Source of the DNA: Chloroflexota bacterium
Lineage (GTDB): Bacteria; Chloroflexota; Anaerolineae; Promineifilales; Promineifilaceae
Assembly (NCBI GenBank): GCA_024640485.1
Contig: JAHEEY010000206.1
Coordinates: 1 to 8,239 of the forward strand
Direction: 5' to 3'
DNA: 8,239 nucleotides
Shown here piece after piece: positions 1 through 6,169 of this stretch. Numbering within the stretch: the stretch's first letter is position 1; every line of letters starts with the position of its first letter. The notes below the pieces were generated by a model. It was not told where the DNA came from and searched no databases. It was given only the letters and a program-made list of their open reading frames with translations. Made by a program: the position numbers and the translations under genes.

Positions 1-458
1 GCCGGCGTGTCTTTGCCGCAGTCCACTGGCCCCTGATATAGGCGCCAAATACCTTCAACGGTCATCAAAGTGCCGCTGGGCAGCCGCCGCAGCAGACCCT
101 CAAATCCTACGGCGTCCAACTGCAGCCCTTCGGAGACCAGGGCCCACTGTACGCGAGGGCTCCCAGGTGATTGGCAGCCAGGCACCTCCAGCGGGGTATA
201 GCTGCCGGTAACCTGAATACGGCGGTCGCGCAGCGCCGCGGGATCTTCATTGAGCTGGTTGAAGCCGATAGGAACTGACTGTCCGCTGCCAACGGGTTCT
301 GGGGAGACAGCCTCGGTACTGCCGGTGGGCTTGAGAGGGCGGGGAGTCCCGCCGAAAAGCATCGGCAGGATCACCAGCATTGCAATCAGGATGATCCCCG
401 CTGCTGTCCAGATAGCGATTCGCCGTAATCCGCGGTAGTTATTTGTGAGTCTAATCAT
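1..458 (-). CDS. Membrane-anchored protein, probable OB-fold domain, partial (C-terminus beyond left edge)
   Basis: A frame open from ATG at 458 to the window edge gives 152 residues with no stop, so the C-terminus is missing. Residues about 13-35 form one membrane anchor after a positive N-terminus (R3, R9, R12, R13), so the rest should lie outside the membrane. A Pro/Ser/Gly-rich linker (about 38-63) leads into a beta-rich region (about 64-152) with the feel of an OB-fold: a strand around RRIQVTGSY, a middle strand around VQWALVSEGL, and a strand around MTVEGIWRLY. The visible part contains only two cysteines, C95 and C147, which could form an exported disulfide. The ATG shares its A with the TGA of the BatA-like gene (TGATG) and has no Shine-Dalgarno of its own, so translation by coupling is likely. 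I do not recognise a named family. The reading frame is well supported; the fold call is an inference. Confidence 0.75.
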   Translation of the reverse strand, partial: MIRLTNNYRGLRRIAIWTAAGIILIAMLVILPMLFGGTPRPLKPTGSTEAVSPEPVGSGQSVPIGFNQLNEDPAALRDRRIQVTGSYTPLEVPGCQSPGSPRVQWALVSEGLQLDAVGFEGLLRRLPSGTLMTVEGIWRLYQGPVDCGKDTP

Positions 459-2338
459 CAACGTTGTAGTTTCGGCAGCCGCGTTCCGCGGTGATGGATC
501 CACCATTCGATTAATAGGATGACGAAAGCGGCTAACAGCAGCCAGGGCCATAACTCGCGCTGGCCGATATCTCCTTCAACGGCCGTCTCCAGGGTGCTCT
601 GACCAATGCGGACCTGGTCGGCTGGTTGAATCTGCCCTTCATCAGGGCTGAAAAGGTTGACGGCAAAACTGCCGGCTGGTCGGTCGCCTCCATCATCACG
701 AATGACGACCTGGTATAGTCCAAGTTGATCCGTTTCAGTGAAGAAAAGGTCATCTTCGCCCACCTGCGCCAGCCACTCACGGCCGTCCGGTTTGCGTATG
801 GTGACTAGAAGTGAACCGACCCCGGGAGAAATCGCCACAGGTGTGCCAATCCGCAGATTGGCAGGCGCCTCAAAGGCGCGGCCTGGGCTCAGCCAGTCTG
901 TAATATTAGCCATTAACACAGGAAATGCAATCTGCAGCGGCAGATCGGAGTCATGCAGGTCGAAGCTGAAAACCGCTGCCCGCAGGCCGTTTCGTTCGCC
1001 AGTCATGATCAGCGGTCCGCCGGCAGCCATCACCAGCGGCTGCGCCCACGGGGCCGATATCTGCTTGGCCGAAGCCACATGGACATTGCGCCAATCCACG
1101 AATCGGAGCAGCGGCGAATCGGCCAGCCGGGTGGCGACGGTCGCCGGGCTGGTGAAGACGCCGGTTACTTCAAGTAGGCTGTCTTCCGAGCTATCCCCTC
1201 CAAATCCCGCCATCGGGTTCAGAATCAGCATGTCGGCTGCAGGGACTGGGTCCGGCAGCGGCACGCTGTCATAAATGTAGAGGTCATAAGGCTGGCTGTC
1301 GGACAAGTCAGAACTGCCGCTCTTGAACAGCTCGATGCCGGGCAAGCTGCTGAATATCTGCTCCAGGAAGATGTTGCCAGGTGTTACCAGCAGCGCCCGG
1401 TTGCTGACACCCCCCTCGTGAACCGCCCAGGCGGTATTGTCCAGGGGCAGGAAGTCGTTTTCATTGTCACTTAATGACGCTTTGATCACCGCCGTCCCCT
1501 GGGGAAGATCCCAGGAGAGATTCACCTGTTTGCCGGCAGCGACGGTGATGCGCCGGGAATCAAAAAGAACGCCGTCCAGGGTCAGGCTGAACAGTGCCTG
1601 CTGCTCGACGAGCCCTTGATTGCTGACGCTGGCGAACAGCTGCGGGCCGCTGTCGGCACCTCGTGTAGCCAGCGCGGAAATGGCCAGGTTCTCAGCCTCT
1701 ACTCCCACCGGCACAAAGATGGTTTCAGCTGGCAGCGGCGGGGTCTGCTGGGGGAGGCCGCCGTCGGAGACCAGCACGATCTGGGCATCCTGAAACCCCT
1801 GGGCAGCGCCTGCAGCCAGGGCGAAAGCGGCCGGCCACTCCGCGGGGGAGGCGTCGGGAACCGCCTTGTCCAGCGCCAGACGCAGCGTGTTCTTATCGCC
1901 GGTGGCCGATACCAGCACTGAAGGCATGTGACCGGCCTGGATGATGCTCATCTGGCTGCTGCCGCCTAGATCATCGATTAACTTGCCAACCTCCGCTTTG
2001 GCGGCGGTGAACCGGTTAGGCTCGACATCGGTCGCCTGCATGGAAGCAGAGCTGTCCAGCAGAACGACGACATTGCCGCTGCTGATGGAAGGGATGGGAT
2101 AAAAAGGGCGTGCCAGTGCCAGTACCAGTGCCGCCAGGATCAAGAGCTGCAGCAGCAGCAGTAAGTTGCGCCGCAGCCGCTGCCAGGGGGCGTTGGCCTC
2201 TCGGTCCCGAAGCAGCTTCTGCCACAGCAAGGTACTGCTGACCATCATTTCCTGCCGCCGCAGCCGCAGCATGTACATGATGATGATCGGCCCCGCCAGC
2301 AGGCTGAACAGCAGGAACCCCGGGGTTAGAAATGACAT
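458..2338 (-). CDS. BatA-like VWA-domain membrane protein
   Basis: This 626-residue protein has the usual BatA layout. An N-terminal membrane segment (about 6-24) is followed by a basic loop (RLRR at 25-28, RLRR at 54-57), a second membrane segment (about 58-76), a VWA domain (about 88-215), a long beta-rich region and a final membrane segment (about 597-613) with a basic tail. The DxSxS metal motif is present (D95, S97, S99), as is a later SDGG aspartate (D192). The conserved Thr between them is not obvious: the matching stretch reads SPAEW near 164-168. The charge pattern places the VWA domain outside the membrane and both basic segments inside. An in-frame TAA at 2354-2356 and no other start codon before the ATG fix the start, yet no Shine-Dalgarno is visible. 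The family works with MoxR ATPases and DUF58 proteins, both encoded upstream on this strand. The substrate is unknown. Confidence 0.9.
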   Translation of the reverse strand: MSFLTPGFLLFSLLAGPIIIMYMLRLRRQEMMVSSTLLWQKLLRDREANAPWQRLRRNLLLLLQLLILAALVLALARPFYPIPSISSGNVVVLLDSSASMQATDVEPNRFTAAKAEVGKLIDDLGGSSQMSIIQAGHMPSVLVSATGDKNTLRLALDKAVPDASPAEWPAAFALAAGAAQGFQDAQIVLVSDGGLPQQTPPLPAETIFVPVGVEAENLAISALATRGADSGPQLFASVSNQGLVEQQALFSLTLDGVLFDSRRITVAAGKQVNLSWDLPQGTAVIKASLSDNENDFLPLDNTAWAVHEGGVSNRALLVTPGNIFLEQIFSSLPGIELFKSGSSDLSDSQPYDLYIYDSVPLPDPVPAADMLILNPMAGFGGDSSEDSLLEVTGVFTSPATVATRLADSPLLRFVDWRNVHVASAKQISAPWAQPLVMAAGGPLIMTGERNGLRAAVFSFDLHDSDLPLQIAFPVLMANITDWLSPGRAFEAPANLRIGTPVAISPGVGSLLVTIRKPDGREWLAQVGEDDLFFTETDQLGLYQVVIRDDGGDRPAGSFAVNLFSPDEGQIQPADQVRIGQSTLETAVEGDIGQRELWPWLLLAAFVILLIEWWIHHRGTRLPKLQR

Positions 2339-2460
2339 GGTGGTTGGGCCAGCTTACGGGGAATAGTGCCAAACGACTGCGCACAGACGCAGCTAGAATT
2401 GCGGGGATGCTGTTTTGGTCGGGGGGGCGTTTTGTCAGATAGGTCCATAGAACGAAACAG

Positions 2461-2478
2461 TGCGTCGAGAATGCGTCG
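2461..2478. promoter_or_regulatory. Tandem 7-base direct repeat, candidate regulator box
   Basis: TGCGTCG occurs at 2461-2467 and again at 2472-2478, separated by AGAA, giving an 11-base period, about one helical turn. Two 7-base repeats spaced by 4 bases is the geometry of sites bound by OmpR/PhoB-family response regulators. Read leftward, the repeat pair ends 11 bases before TATGGA (2449-2444), a weak -10 candidate, and such boxes typically lie about that far upstream of a -10. The repeat is seen directly; its function is inferred. If TATAAT at 2516-2521 is the real promoter, the box lies downstream of the transcription start. Confidence 0.3.
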
Positions 2479-2515
2479 CCGCTTGGATAGCAAATCGGAT
2501 GCCGCGATGCGGCTC

Positions 2516-2524
2516 ATTATATCA
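2516..2524 (-). promoter_or_regulatory. Extended -10 promoter for the BatA-like gene
   Basis: On the minus strand, positions 2524-2516 read TGATATAAT, an exact TATAAT (2521-2516) preceded by the TGn extension. The DNA 17 bases upstream has no good -35, which extended -10 promoters can do without. A start near 2509 would give a leader of about 170 bases before the ATG at 2338. The motif is rare by chance in G+C-rich DNA and points the right way. Activity is inferred. Confidence 0.5.
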
Positions 2525-2575
2525 TGTCTGCCGGCGGCTGGCGCTCGCTCACGCCGCTGCCGTGGCCGGGACCTG

Positions 2576-2591
2576 CGGGATCACCATCCGG
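2576..2591. repeat. Imperfect 16-base palindrome abutting the -35 of the deacetylase promoter
   Basis: The sequence CGGGAT-CACC-ATCCGG has arms that match at five of six positions. It ends at 2591, directly before the TTGACA at 2592. A protein bound here would touch the -35 region, so it is a candidate operator. An element this short can arise by chance in G+C-rich DNA. Confidence 0.25.
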
Positions 2592-2621
2592 TTGACAGCT
2601 AGACGCGGCTGCAGATATGAT
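2592..2621 (+). promoter_or_regulatory. Near-consensus sigma70 promoter for the PIG-L deacetylase
   Basis: An exact -35 TTGACA (2592-2597) is followed after 18 bases by TATGAT (2616-2621), which matches five of six -10 positions. Transcription would start near 2628, giving a leader of about 60 bases before the ATG at 2690. The motif quality, spacing and position make this the best promoter in the window. It suggests the deacetylase is transcribed independently of the surrounding leftward genes. Confidence 0.65.
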
Positions 2622-2689
2622 CCCGGAAGCGAATCGAAAAAGTGGTCCAGGCGTGACCGGGAAACGCGGCAGGCGGAAGGCAGCTTCTT

Positions 2690-3559
2690 ATGATGACATT
2701 CAATCGTGATTCGGCCCAGTTATTTGTTCCAGATGGCATTCCGGCGTCAGAGGCGCTGGCCCGAACGACCCATATGGCTATCGGCGCTCACCAGGACGAC
2801 CTGGAGATCATGGCCATCGACGGAATTCTGGCCTGTTTCCAACAGCCAGACCGACACTTTTGCGGCGTGGTCGTCACCGACGGCAGCGGCTCTCCCCGGG
2901 CTGGCCGATACCAGGACTATGGTGATGACCAGATGCGGGCGATCCGGGCCAAGGAACAGCTGAAAGCGGCAGCTGTCGGCGAATACGGCGCTCAACTGCT
3001 GCTGGACTATCCCAGCAGTCAGGTCAAGGACCACACTGACCGGGAAGTTGTCCAGGAACTAATCATGCTGCTGAGCGCGGCAAAACCGGAGATCTTGTTC
3101 ACCCACAATCTGGCTGACAAGCATGACACCCACGTAAGCGTAGCCTTAAGCGTGATCCAGGCGGTGCGCTCGCTGCCGGCAGTCGAAAGACCGCGGCTGC
3201 TGCTGGGCTGCGAAGTATGGCGGGATCTCGATTGGATGGTGGATAGCGACAAAATCACGCTGGCAACTGACGATCGGGAGAGCTTGCAGGCCGCACTCTT
3301 GGCGCTCTTCGATTCTCAGATCAGCGGCGGCAAGCGGTATGATCTGGCGGCTGTGGGCAGGCGGCGGGCCAATGCCACCTATTTCGCTTCTCACACCGTC
3401 GACACCGTCTCTGGCATGGGGTTCGCCATGGACTTGACCCCTTTGGCGGCAGATCCCTCCCTCGATATCAGCCAGTACGTCCAGGCTCACATCAGCCGGT
3501 TCGCTCAAGACGTCGCCATTAGGATGGCCCGCCTGGGCCAGTCGACGCCAGCCAGCTAG
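2690..3559 (+). CDS. PIG-L/LmbE-family zinc-dependent deacetylase
   Basis: This 289-residue protein belongs to the PIG-L superfamily, which removes acetyl groups from N-acetylglucosamine-type sugars using a single zinc. The first signature reads GAHQDDLE: H34 and D37 would bind zinc and D36 would be the general base. Gln replaces the Pro of the classical HPDD. The second signature, HNLADKHDTH, supplies H145 and the third zinc ligand H148. There is no signal peptide or membrane segment, so the enzyme should be cytosolic with a soluble substrate. GGAAGG (2675-2680) lies 9 bases before the chosen ATG; a second ATG follows at 2693 and is a possible alternative. This is the only plus-strand gene here, with its own promoter, and its stop overlaps the DUF58 stop. 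The family is clear. The substrate, possibly an amino-sugar, sugar-lipid or thiol precursor, cannot be assigned. Confidence 0.9.
   Translation: MMTFNRDSAQLFVPDGIPASEALARTTHMAIGAHQDDLEIMAIDGILACFQQPDRHFCGVVVTDGSGSPRAGRYQDYGDDQMRAIRAKEQLKAAAVGEYGAQLLLDYPSSQVKDHTDREVVQELIMLLSAAKPEILFTHNLADKHDTHVSVALSVIQAVRSLPAVERPRLLLGCEVWRDLDWMVDSDKITLATDDRESLQAALLALFDSQISGGKRYDLAAVGRRRANATYFASHTVDTVSGMGFAMDLTPLAADPSLDISQYVQAHISRFAQDVAIRMARLGQSTPAS
3556..3559. other. Interlocked convergent stop codons (CTAG)
   Basis: The palindrome CTAG carries TAG for the plus-strand deacetylase (3557-3559) and TAG for the minus-strand DUF58 gene (3558-3556). The two genes therefore overlap by four bases. There is no room for a terminator between them, so transcripts from each side must run into the other gene unless Rho or an internal signal stops them. 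Confidence 0.9.
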
Positions 3560-4446
3560 CGCAGCAGGCTCTGGGCCCGCAGCGTCTGCATCACCAGTTT
3601 CTCCCAGTTCAAATGGGTGTTGACCGGGATATGGTGGACCCCGCGCCGGCTGCAGTAGCTGCCGATCTCCCCCATCCAGCTCTGCAGCCGCTGCCGGTAC
3701 ATGTCTAAAGTGGCATCATCCAGGGTTATCTCCGCGTCATGGCCGGTCTCGATATCTACCAGCTTCAGATCGCCGCCCAGAGGGGGATCTAGCTCATCTG
3801 GACTGAGCAGATGGATCAAGCCGACCTCATAGCCGCGGGACTGCAGCGCGTTGATCCCATCCTGATAGCCGTTAGGGGAAAGCAAATCGGTCAGCAGAAA
3901 GAGAAGGCCGGGGCGTCTGGCCCTCAGGGCGTAGCTGTGAAGGGATTGGTTCAGGTCGGTCGGGCCGGATGCAGAGGCGGTCTCCAGAAATTGGAGCAGC
4001 TGTAGTGAATTGCGGGCTCCTCGGTGCGGTCCCCAGCGCCGGTTGCCGCCGCTGTTGAGAAAAGTCACAGTGAGCAGGTCGTTGGTGGATAGGCCGATGT
4101 GGCCTAACGCTCCCGCTAATTTCAGGGCGTAGCGCAGCTTATTCTCATCATTCTCCGGCTCATCCGGCCAGTTCATGCTGGCGCTGCCGTCGATGATGAT
4201 GTGGACTGATAGATCTTCCTCTTCTTCCAACAGCTTGATGAAGGGCCGTTCCAGCCGGGCATATACATTCCAATCCAGCCGGCGCAGGTCGTCCCCCTTG
4301 GTGTAATTGCGGTAATCGGCGAATTCGATGGAGGTGCCCCGTTTGCGGCTGCGGCGGTCCCCTTTCATCACCCCGACCCTGACCTGATTGGCCACCAGCT
4401 GCAGCTGCTCTAGTTTTCTGAGGGTCGCTTCGTCGAATAGGTTCAT
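3556..4446 (-). CDS. DUF58 family protein with VWA domain
   Basis: This 296-residue soluble protein has the DUF58 signature at about residues 37-64 (RGTSIEFADYR, then GDDLRRLDWNVYARL). A VWA domain follows with all three metal-site elements: DGSAS (D86, S88, S90), T163 in GPTDL and D187 in LLTDLL. There is no membrane segment, so it should be cytosolic. DUF58 proteins are usually encoded beside MoxR ATPases and are thought to act as VWA partners that link the ATPase to its target. It lies 26 bases after the 198-residue gene, with only a weak ribosome site (AGG at 4459-4457, 10 bases from the ATG), so it may rely on upstream translation. Its TAG and the TAG of the opposite-strand deacetylase share CTAG at 3556-3559. 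The length is typical of the family. Confidence 0.93.
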   Translation of the reverse strand: MNLFDEATLRKLEQLQLVANQVRVGVMKGDRRSRKRGTSIEFADYRNYTKGDDLRRLDWNVYARLERPFIKLLEEEEDLSVHIIIDGSASMNWPDEPENDENKLRYALKLAGALGHIGLSTNDLLTVTFLNSGGNRRWGPHRGARNSLQLLQFLETASASGPTDLNQSLHSYALRARRPGLLFLLTDLLSPNGYQDGINALQSRGYEVGLIHLLSPDELDPPLGGDLKLVDIETGHDAEITLDDATLDMYRQRLQSWMGEIGSYCSRRGVHHIPVNTHLNWEKLVMQTLRAQSLLR

Positions 4447-4472
4447 GATAGGCTTACCTAGAGCGGACCCGC

Positions 4473-5069
4473 TTATTCGGCACTTTTCATATCGAAGATC
4501 ACGCCGTTCACCTGAATAAGCAGCAATATTTGGAAAAGCCGGCAGATCAGCAGCGCTTTGCTATCAGTAGAGAGTTGGTCGTCGTGAATTGGGGCCAGGG
4601 CGGCATCAATCGTCTGCCGGCGGACGGCAGGGTCCATGGATGGCTGCAGCTGTGCCGACAGCCGCCAGAGTTCCTGGTAAAGATGCCAGGCCGCCTGCCG
4701 GCAGCTGGCGGCGATTTCCGTCTGGAACGCTTTGATATATTGGCGGGAGGCCAGGACCATCAAGCTCTCGCTGGCGCCGCCTATCAGCAGCCGCTTCCAC
4801 AGCTCTTGACCGGAGAGACTTGGTTCAAACACCCGCTCCAGGGCGACACCGCCTACGGCACCGATATCCAGCAGCGTGGCGAATTTGCTGTACTCGTGGG
4901 CGCTCATGCTGGCGTTAAGGTGGTTGAGAAACTCGTAGAAGTGGTCCAGGCCGCTCCAGAGAAGTGCTGTGTCCGGCACCATCGCCTGAGCCAGGTCCCC
5001 CTTCAGCTGCCATAGGGCGCTGGGACTGGGAACTGTCAATACTGCCGTCAACGTTTCCTTAATTGACAT
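4473..5069 (-). CDS. Uncharacterised helical protein between MoxR and DUF58
   Basis: This 198-residue protein is not one I recognise. It looks almost wholly alpha-helical, rich in Leu, Ala and Gln, with aromatic-containing helices around 36-52 and 126-141. A Gly-rich stretch at about 70-100 includes DIGAVGGVALE and LLIGGASES. The last 25 residues are strongly hydrophobic (about 172-192) but interrupted by R177, so they may be a buried or membrane-associated helix rather than a certain membrane segment. There is no signal peptide and there are no catalytic motifs. The start is supported by a good ribosome site, AGGAG at 5080-5076, six bases before the ATG. Lying between the ATPase and its usual VWA partner, it may be an adaptor or regulator of that pair; this is inferred from position alone. 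Confidence 0.85.
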   Translation of the reverse strand: MSIKETLTAVLTVPSPSALWQLKGDLAQAMVPDTALLWSGLDHFYEFLNHLNASMSAHEYSKFATLLDIGAVGGVALERVFEPSLSGQELWKRLLIGGASESLMVLASRQYIKAFQTEIAASCRQAAWHLYQELWRLSAQLQPSMDPAVRRQTIDAALAPIHDDQLSTDSKALLICRLFQILLLIQVNGVIFDMKSAE

Positions 5070-5075
5070 AATCCA

Positions 5076-5080
5076 CTCCT
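5076..5080 (-). promoter_or_regulatory. Ribosome binding site of the 198-residue protein gene
   Basis: AGGAG on the minus strand lies six bases before the ATG at 5069. It is the best Shine-Dalgarno in the cluster and fixes this start. A second AGGAG lies a few bases further upstream, at 5090-5086. Confidence 0.75.
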
Positions 5081-5127
5081 AATAACTCCTGTCAGCGGCT
5101 CATCCGACCCTGCTCAAGCAGAAGGCG

Positions 5128-6117
5128 CTACCCTTCCGTGGGTACCTGCTTCAACAAATCCGAAATCACCTCATCGGTGCGGATCCCTTCCGCCTGCCCC
5201 TCGAAGTTCAGCAGCAGCCGGTGGCGCAGCGATGCGGGCGCGACCGCGGTGACATCATCGAAGCTGACATTGTAGCGACCATCCAGCAGCGCTGTTATCT
5301 TGGCCCCCAGGACCAGCGCCTGGCCGCCGCGGGGGCTGGAGCCGTAGCGCACATATTGGTTGGTCAATGGTGAGGGGCTGCTGCCCGGGTGGGAGGCCAC
5401 AATCAGCCGGCTGACATATTGGCTGACCAGGGTGGGGATCGGCACCAGCCGGGCCAGCTTCTGCATGGCGACGATGCGCTCGCCGGTTGCGGCTGCCGCT
5501 GGCATCGGGCTTTCCTTTCCGGTAGTCCGGGCCAGGATTTCGGTTAAATCCTCAGTAGAAGGGAAGGGGACATTCACCTTGAACAAGAAGCGGTCCAACT
5601 GCGCTTCCGGCAGCGGGTAAGTCCCTTCCATCTCCAGCGGGTTCTGGGTAGCCAGGACAAAGAACGGCGCTTCCAATGCGTAAGTCTGGTTGGCCACGGT
5701 AACCGTTTGCTCCTGCATCGCTTCCAGCAGCGCTGATTGGGTCTTGGGGGTGGCCCGGTTGATCTCGTCAGCCAGGATTAAGTTGGCGAAGACCGGCCCT
5801 CGCTGAAAACGAAAGGCGCGGTGTCCGTCACCGCTTTCTTCCATGATGTCGGTGCCGGTAATGTCTGCCGGCATCAGGTCAGGGGTGAACTGAATCCGGC
5901 TGAATTCCAGGTTGAGCGCCTGGCCCAGGGTCCGGATCAGCATCGTTTTTCCCAGGCCGGGAACCCCTTCCAATAGCACATGACTGCCGCTGAGGATCCC
6001 GATCAGCACATGCCTGATCACCGAATGCTGGCCAACAATTACCTTGCCGACTTCAGCCTCAATGGCGGCGGCTGTCTCCCGAAATTGGACCACCGAAAGC
6101 TCCGTTGTTTCGCTCAT
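5128..6117 (-). CDS. MoxR-family AAA+ ATPase
   Basis: This 329-residue soluble ATPase shows every expected motif: Walker A GVPGLGKT (51-58), Walker B LILADE (113-118, with D117 and E118), sensor 1 ATQNP (156-160), the QLDRFLFK segment with R176, and sensor 2 SPRGGQA (261-267). The N-terminal part is the AAA_3 core and the last 80 or so residues form the helical lid. MoxR proteins form rings that act as chaperones, assembling or activating partner complexes together with VWA-domain proteins. Two VWA proteins lie on the same strand here (DUF58 and BatA-like). AAGGA (6128-6124) lies six bases before the ATG. Length and motif spacing are normal and nothing suggests inactivity. The particular client is not evident. 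Confidence 0.96.
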   Translation of the reverse strand: MSETTELSVVQFRETAAAIEAEVGKVIVGQHSVIRHVLIGILSGSHVLLEGVPGLGKTMLIRTLGQALNLEFSRIQFTPDLMPADITGTDIMEESGDGHRAFRFQRGPVFANLILADEINRATPKTQSALLEAMQEQTVTVANQTYALEAPFFVLATQNPLEMEGTYPLPEAQLDRFLFKVNVPFPSTEDLTEILARTTGKESPMPAAAATGERIVAMQKLARLVPIPTLVSQYVSRLIVASHPGSSPSPLTNQYVRYGSSPRGGQALVLGAKITALLDGRYNVSFDDVTAVAPASLRHRLLLNFEGQAEGIRTDEVISDLLKQVPTEG

Positions 6118-6147
6118 CTATCTTCCTTAGCTGTCCGCCCCATGCCA

Positions 6148-6165
6148 GCCGGCGACTCCGCCGAC
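6148..6165 (-). repeat. Small hairpin in the gap before moxR-type gene
   Basis: On the minus strand the bases can form a stem of seven pairs (one G-T wobble) closed by a GAGT loop. It lies in the 52-base gap between the Gly-Gln protein gene and the ATPase gene. No T run follows, so it is not a typical terminator. An mRNA processing or stability role is possible but unproven. Confidence 0.3.
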
Positions 6166-6169
6166 GGGA

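Larger units (their letters stand above)
2339..2689. other. 351-base divergent intergenic region
   Basis: This is the only gap over 300 bases in the window. It separates the BatA-like gene (leftward) from the deacetylase (rightward). I see no convincing gene in it: the short open frames lack ribosome binding sites and recognisable protein features. It contains a promoter for each direction, a 7-base direct repeat pair, an imperfect palindrome next to the rightward -35, and a run of seven G (2421-2427). On the BatA side the leader contains a 5-bp inverted repeat, CTGCG/CGCAG, at 2377-2392. No strong intrinsic terminator is visible. Confidence 0.8.

Noticed and set aside
738..1274. Plus-strand open frame of 178 codons
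   Set aside because: It lies entirely opposite the well-supported BatA-like gene, is Ser/Arg-rich and has no recognisable domain. It is a typical shadow frame of G+C-rich DNA.
2377..2392. CTGCG/CGCAG hairpin in the BatA-side leader as a terminator
   Set aside because: The stem is only five pairs and is followed by TCGTTT rather than a T run. It is too weak to call a terminator.
2621..2662. Inverted repeat TCCCGG ... CCGGGA in the deacetylase leader
   Set aside because: The arms are only six bases with a 30-base loop. There is no T run and no match to a known riboswitch, so chance is likely.
2366..2693. Small plus-strand frames in the divergent region
   Set aside because: They overlap each other, the promoters and the direct repeats, with no ribosome site and Arg/Cys-rich compositions unlike a real protein.
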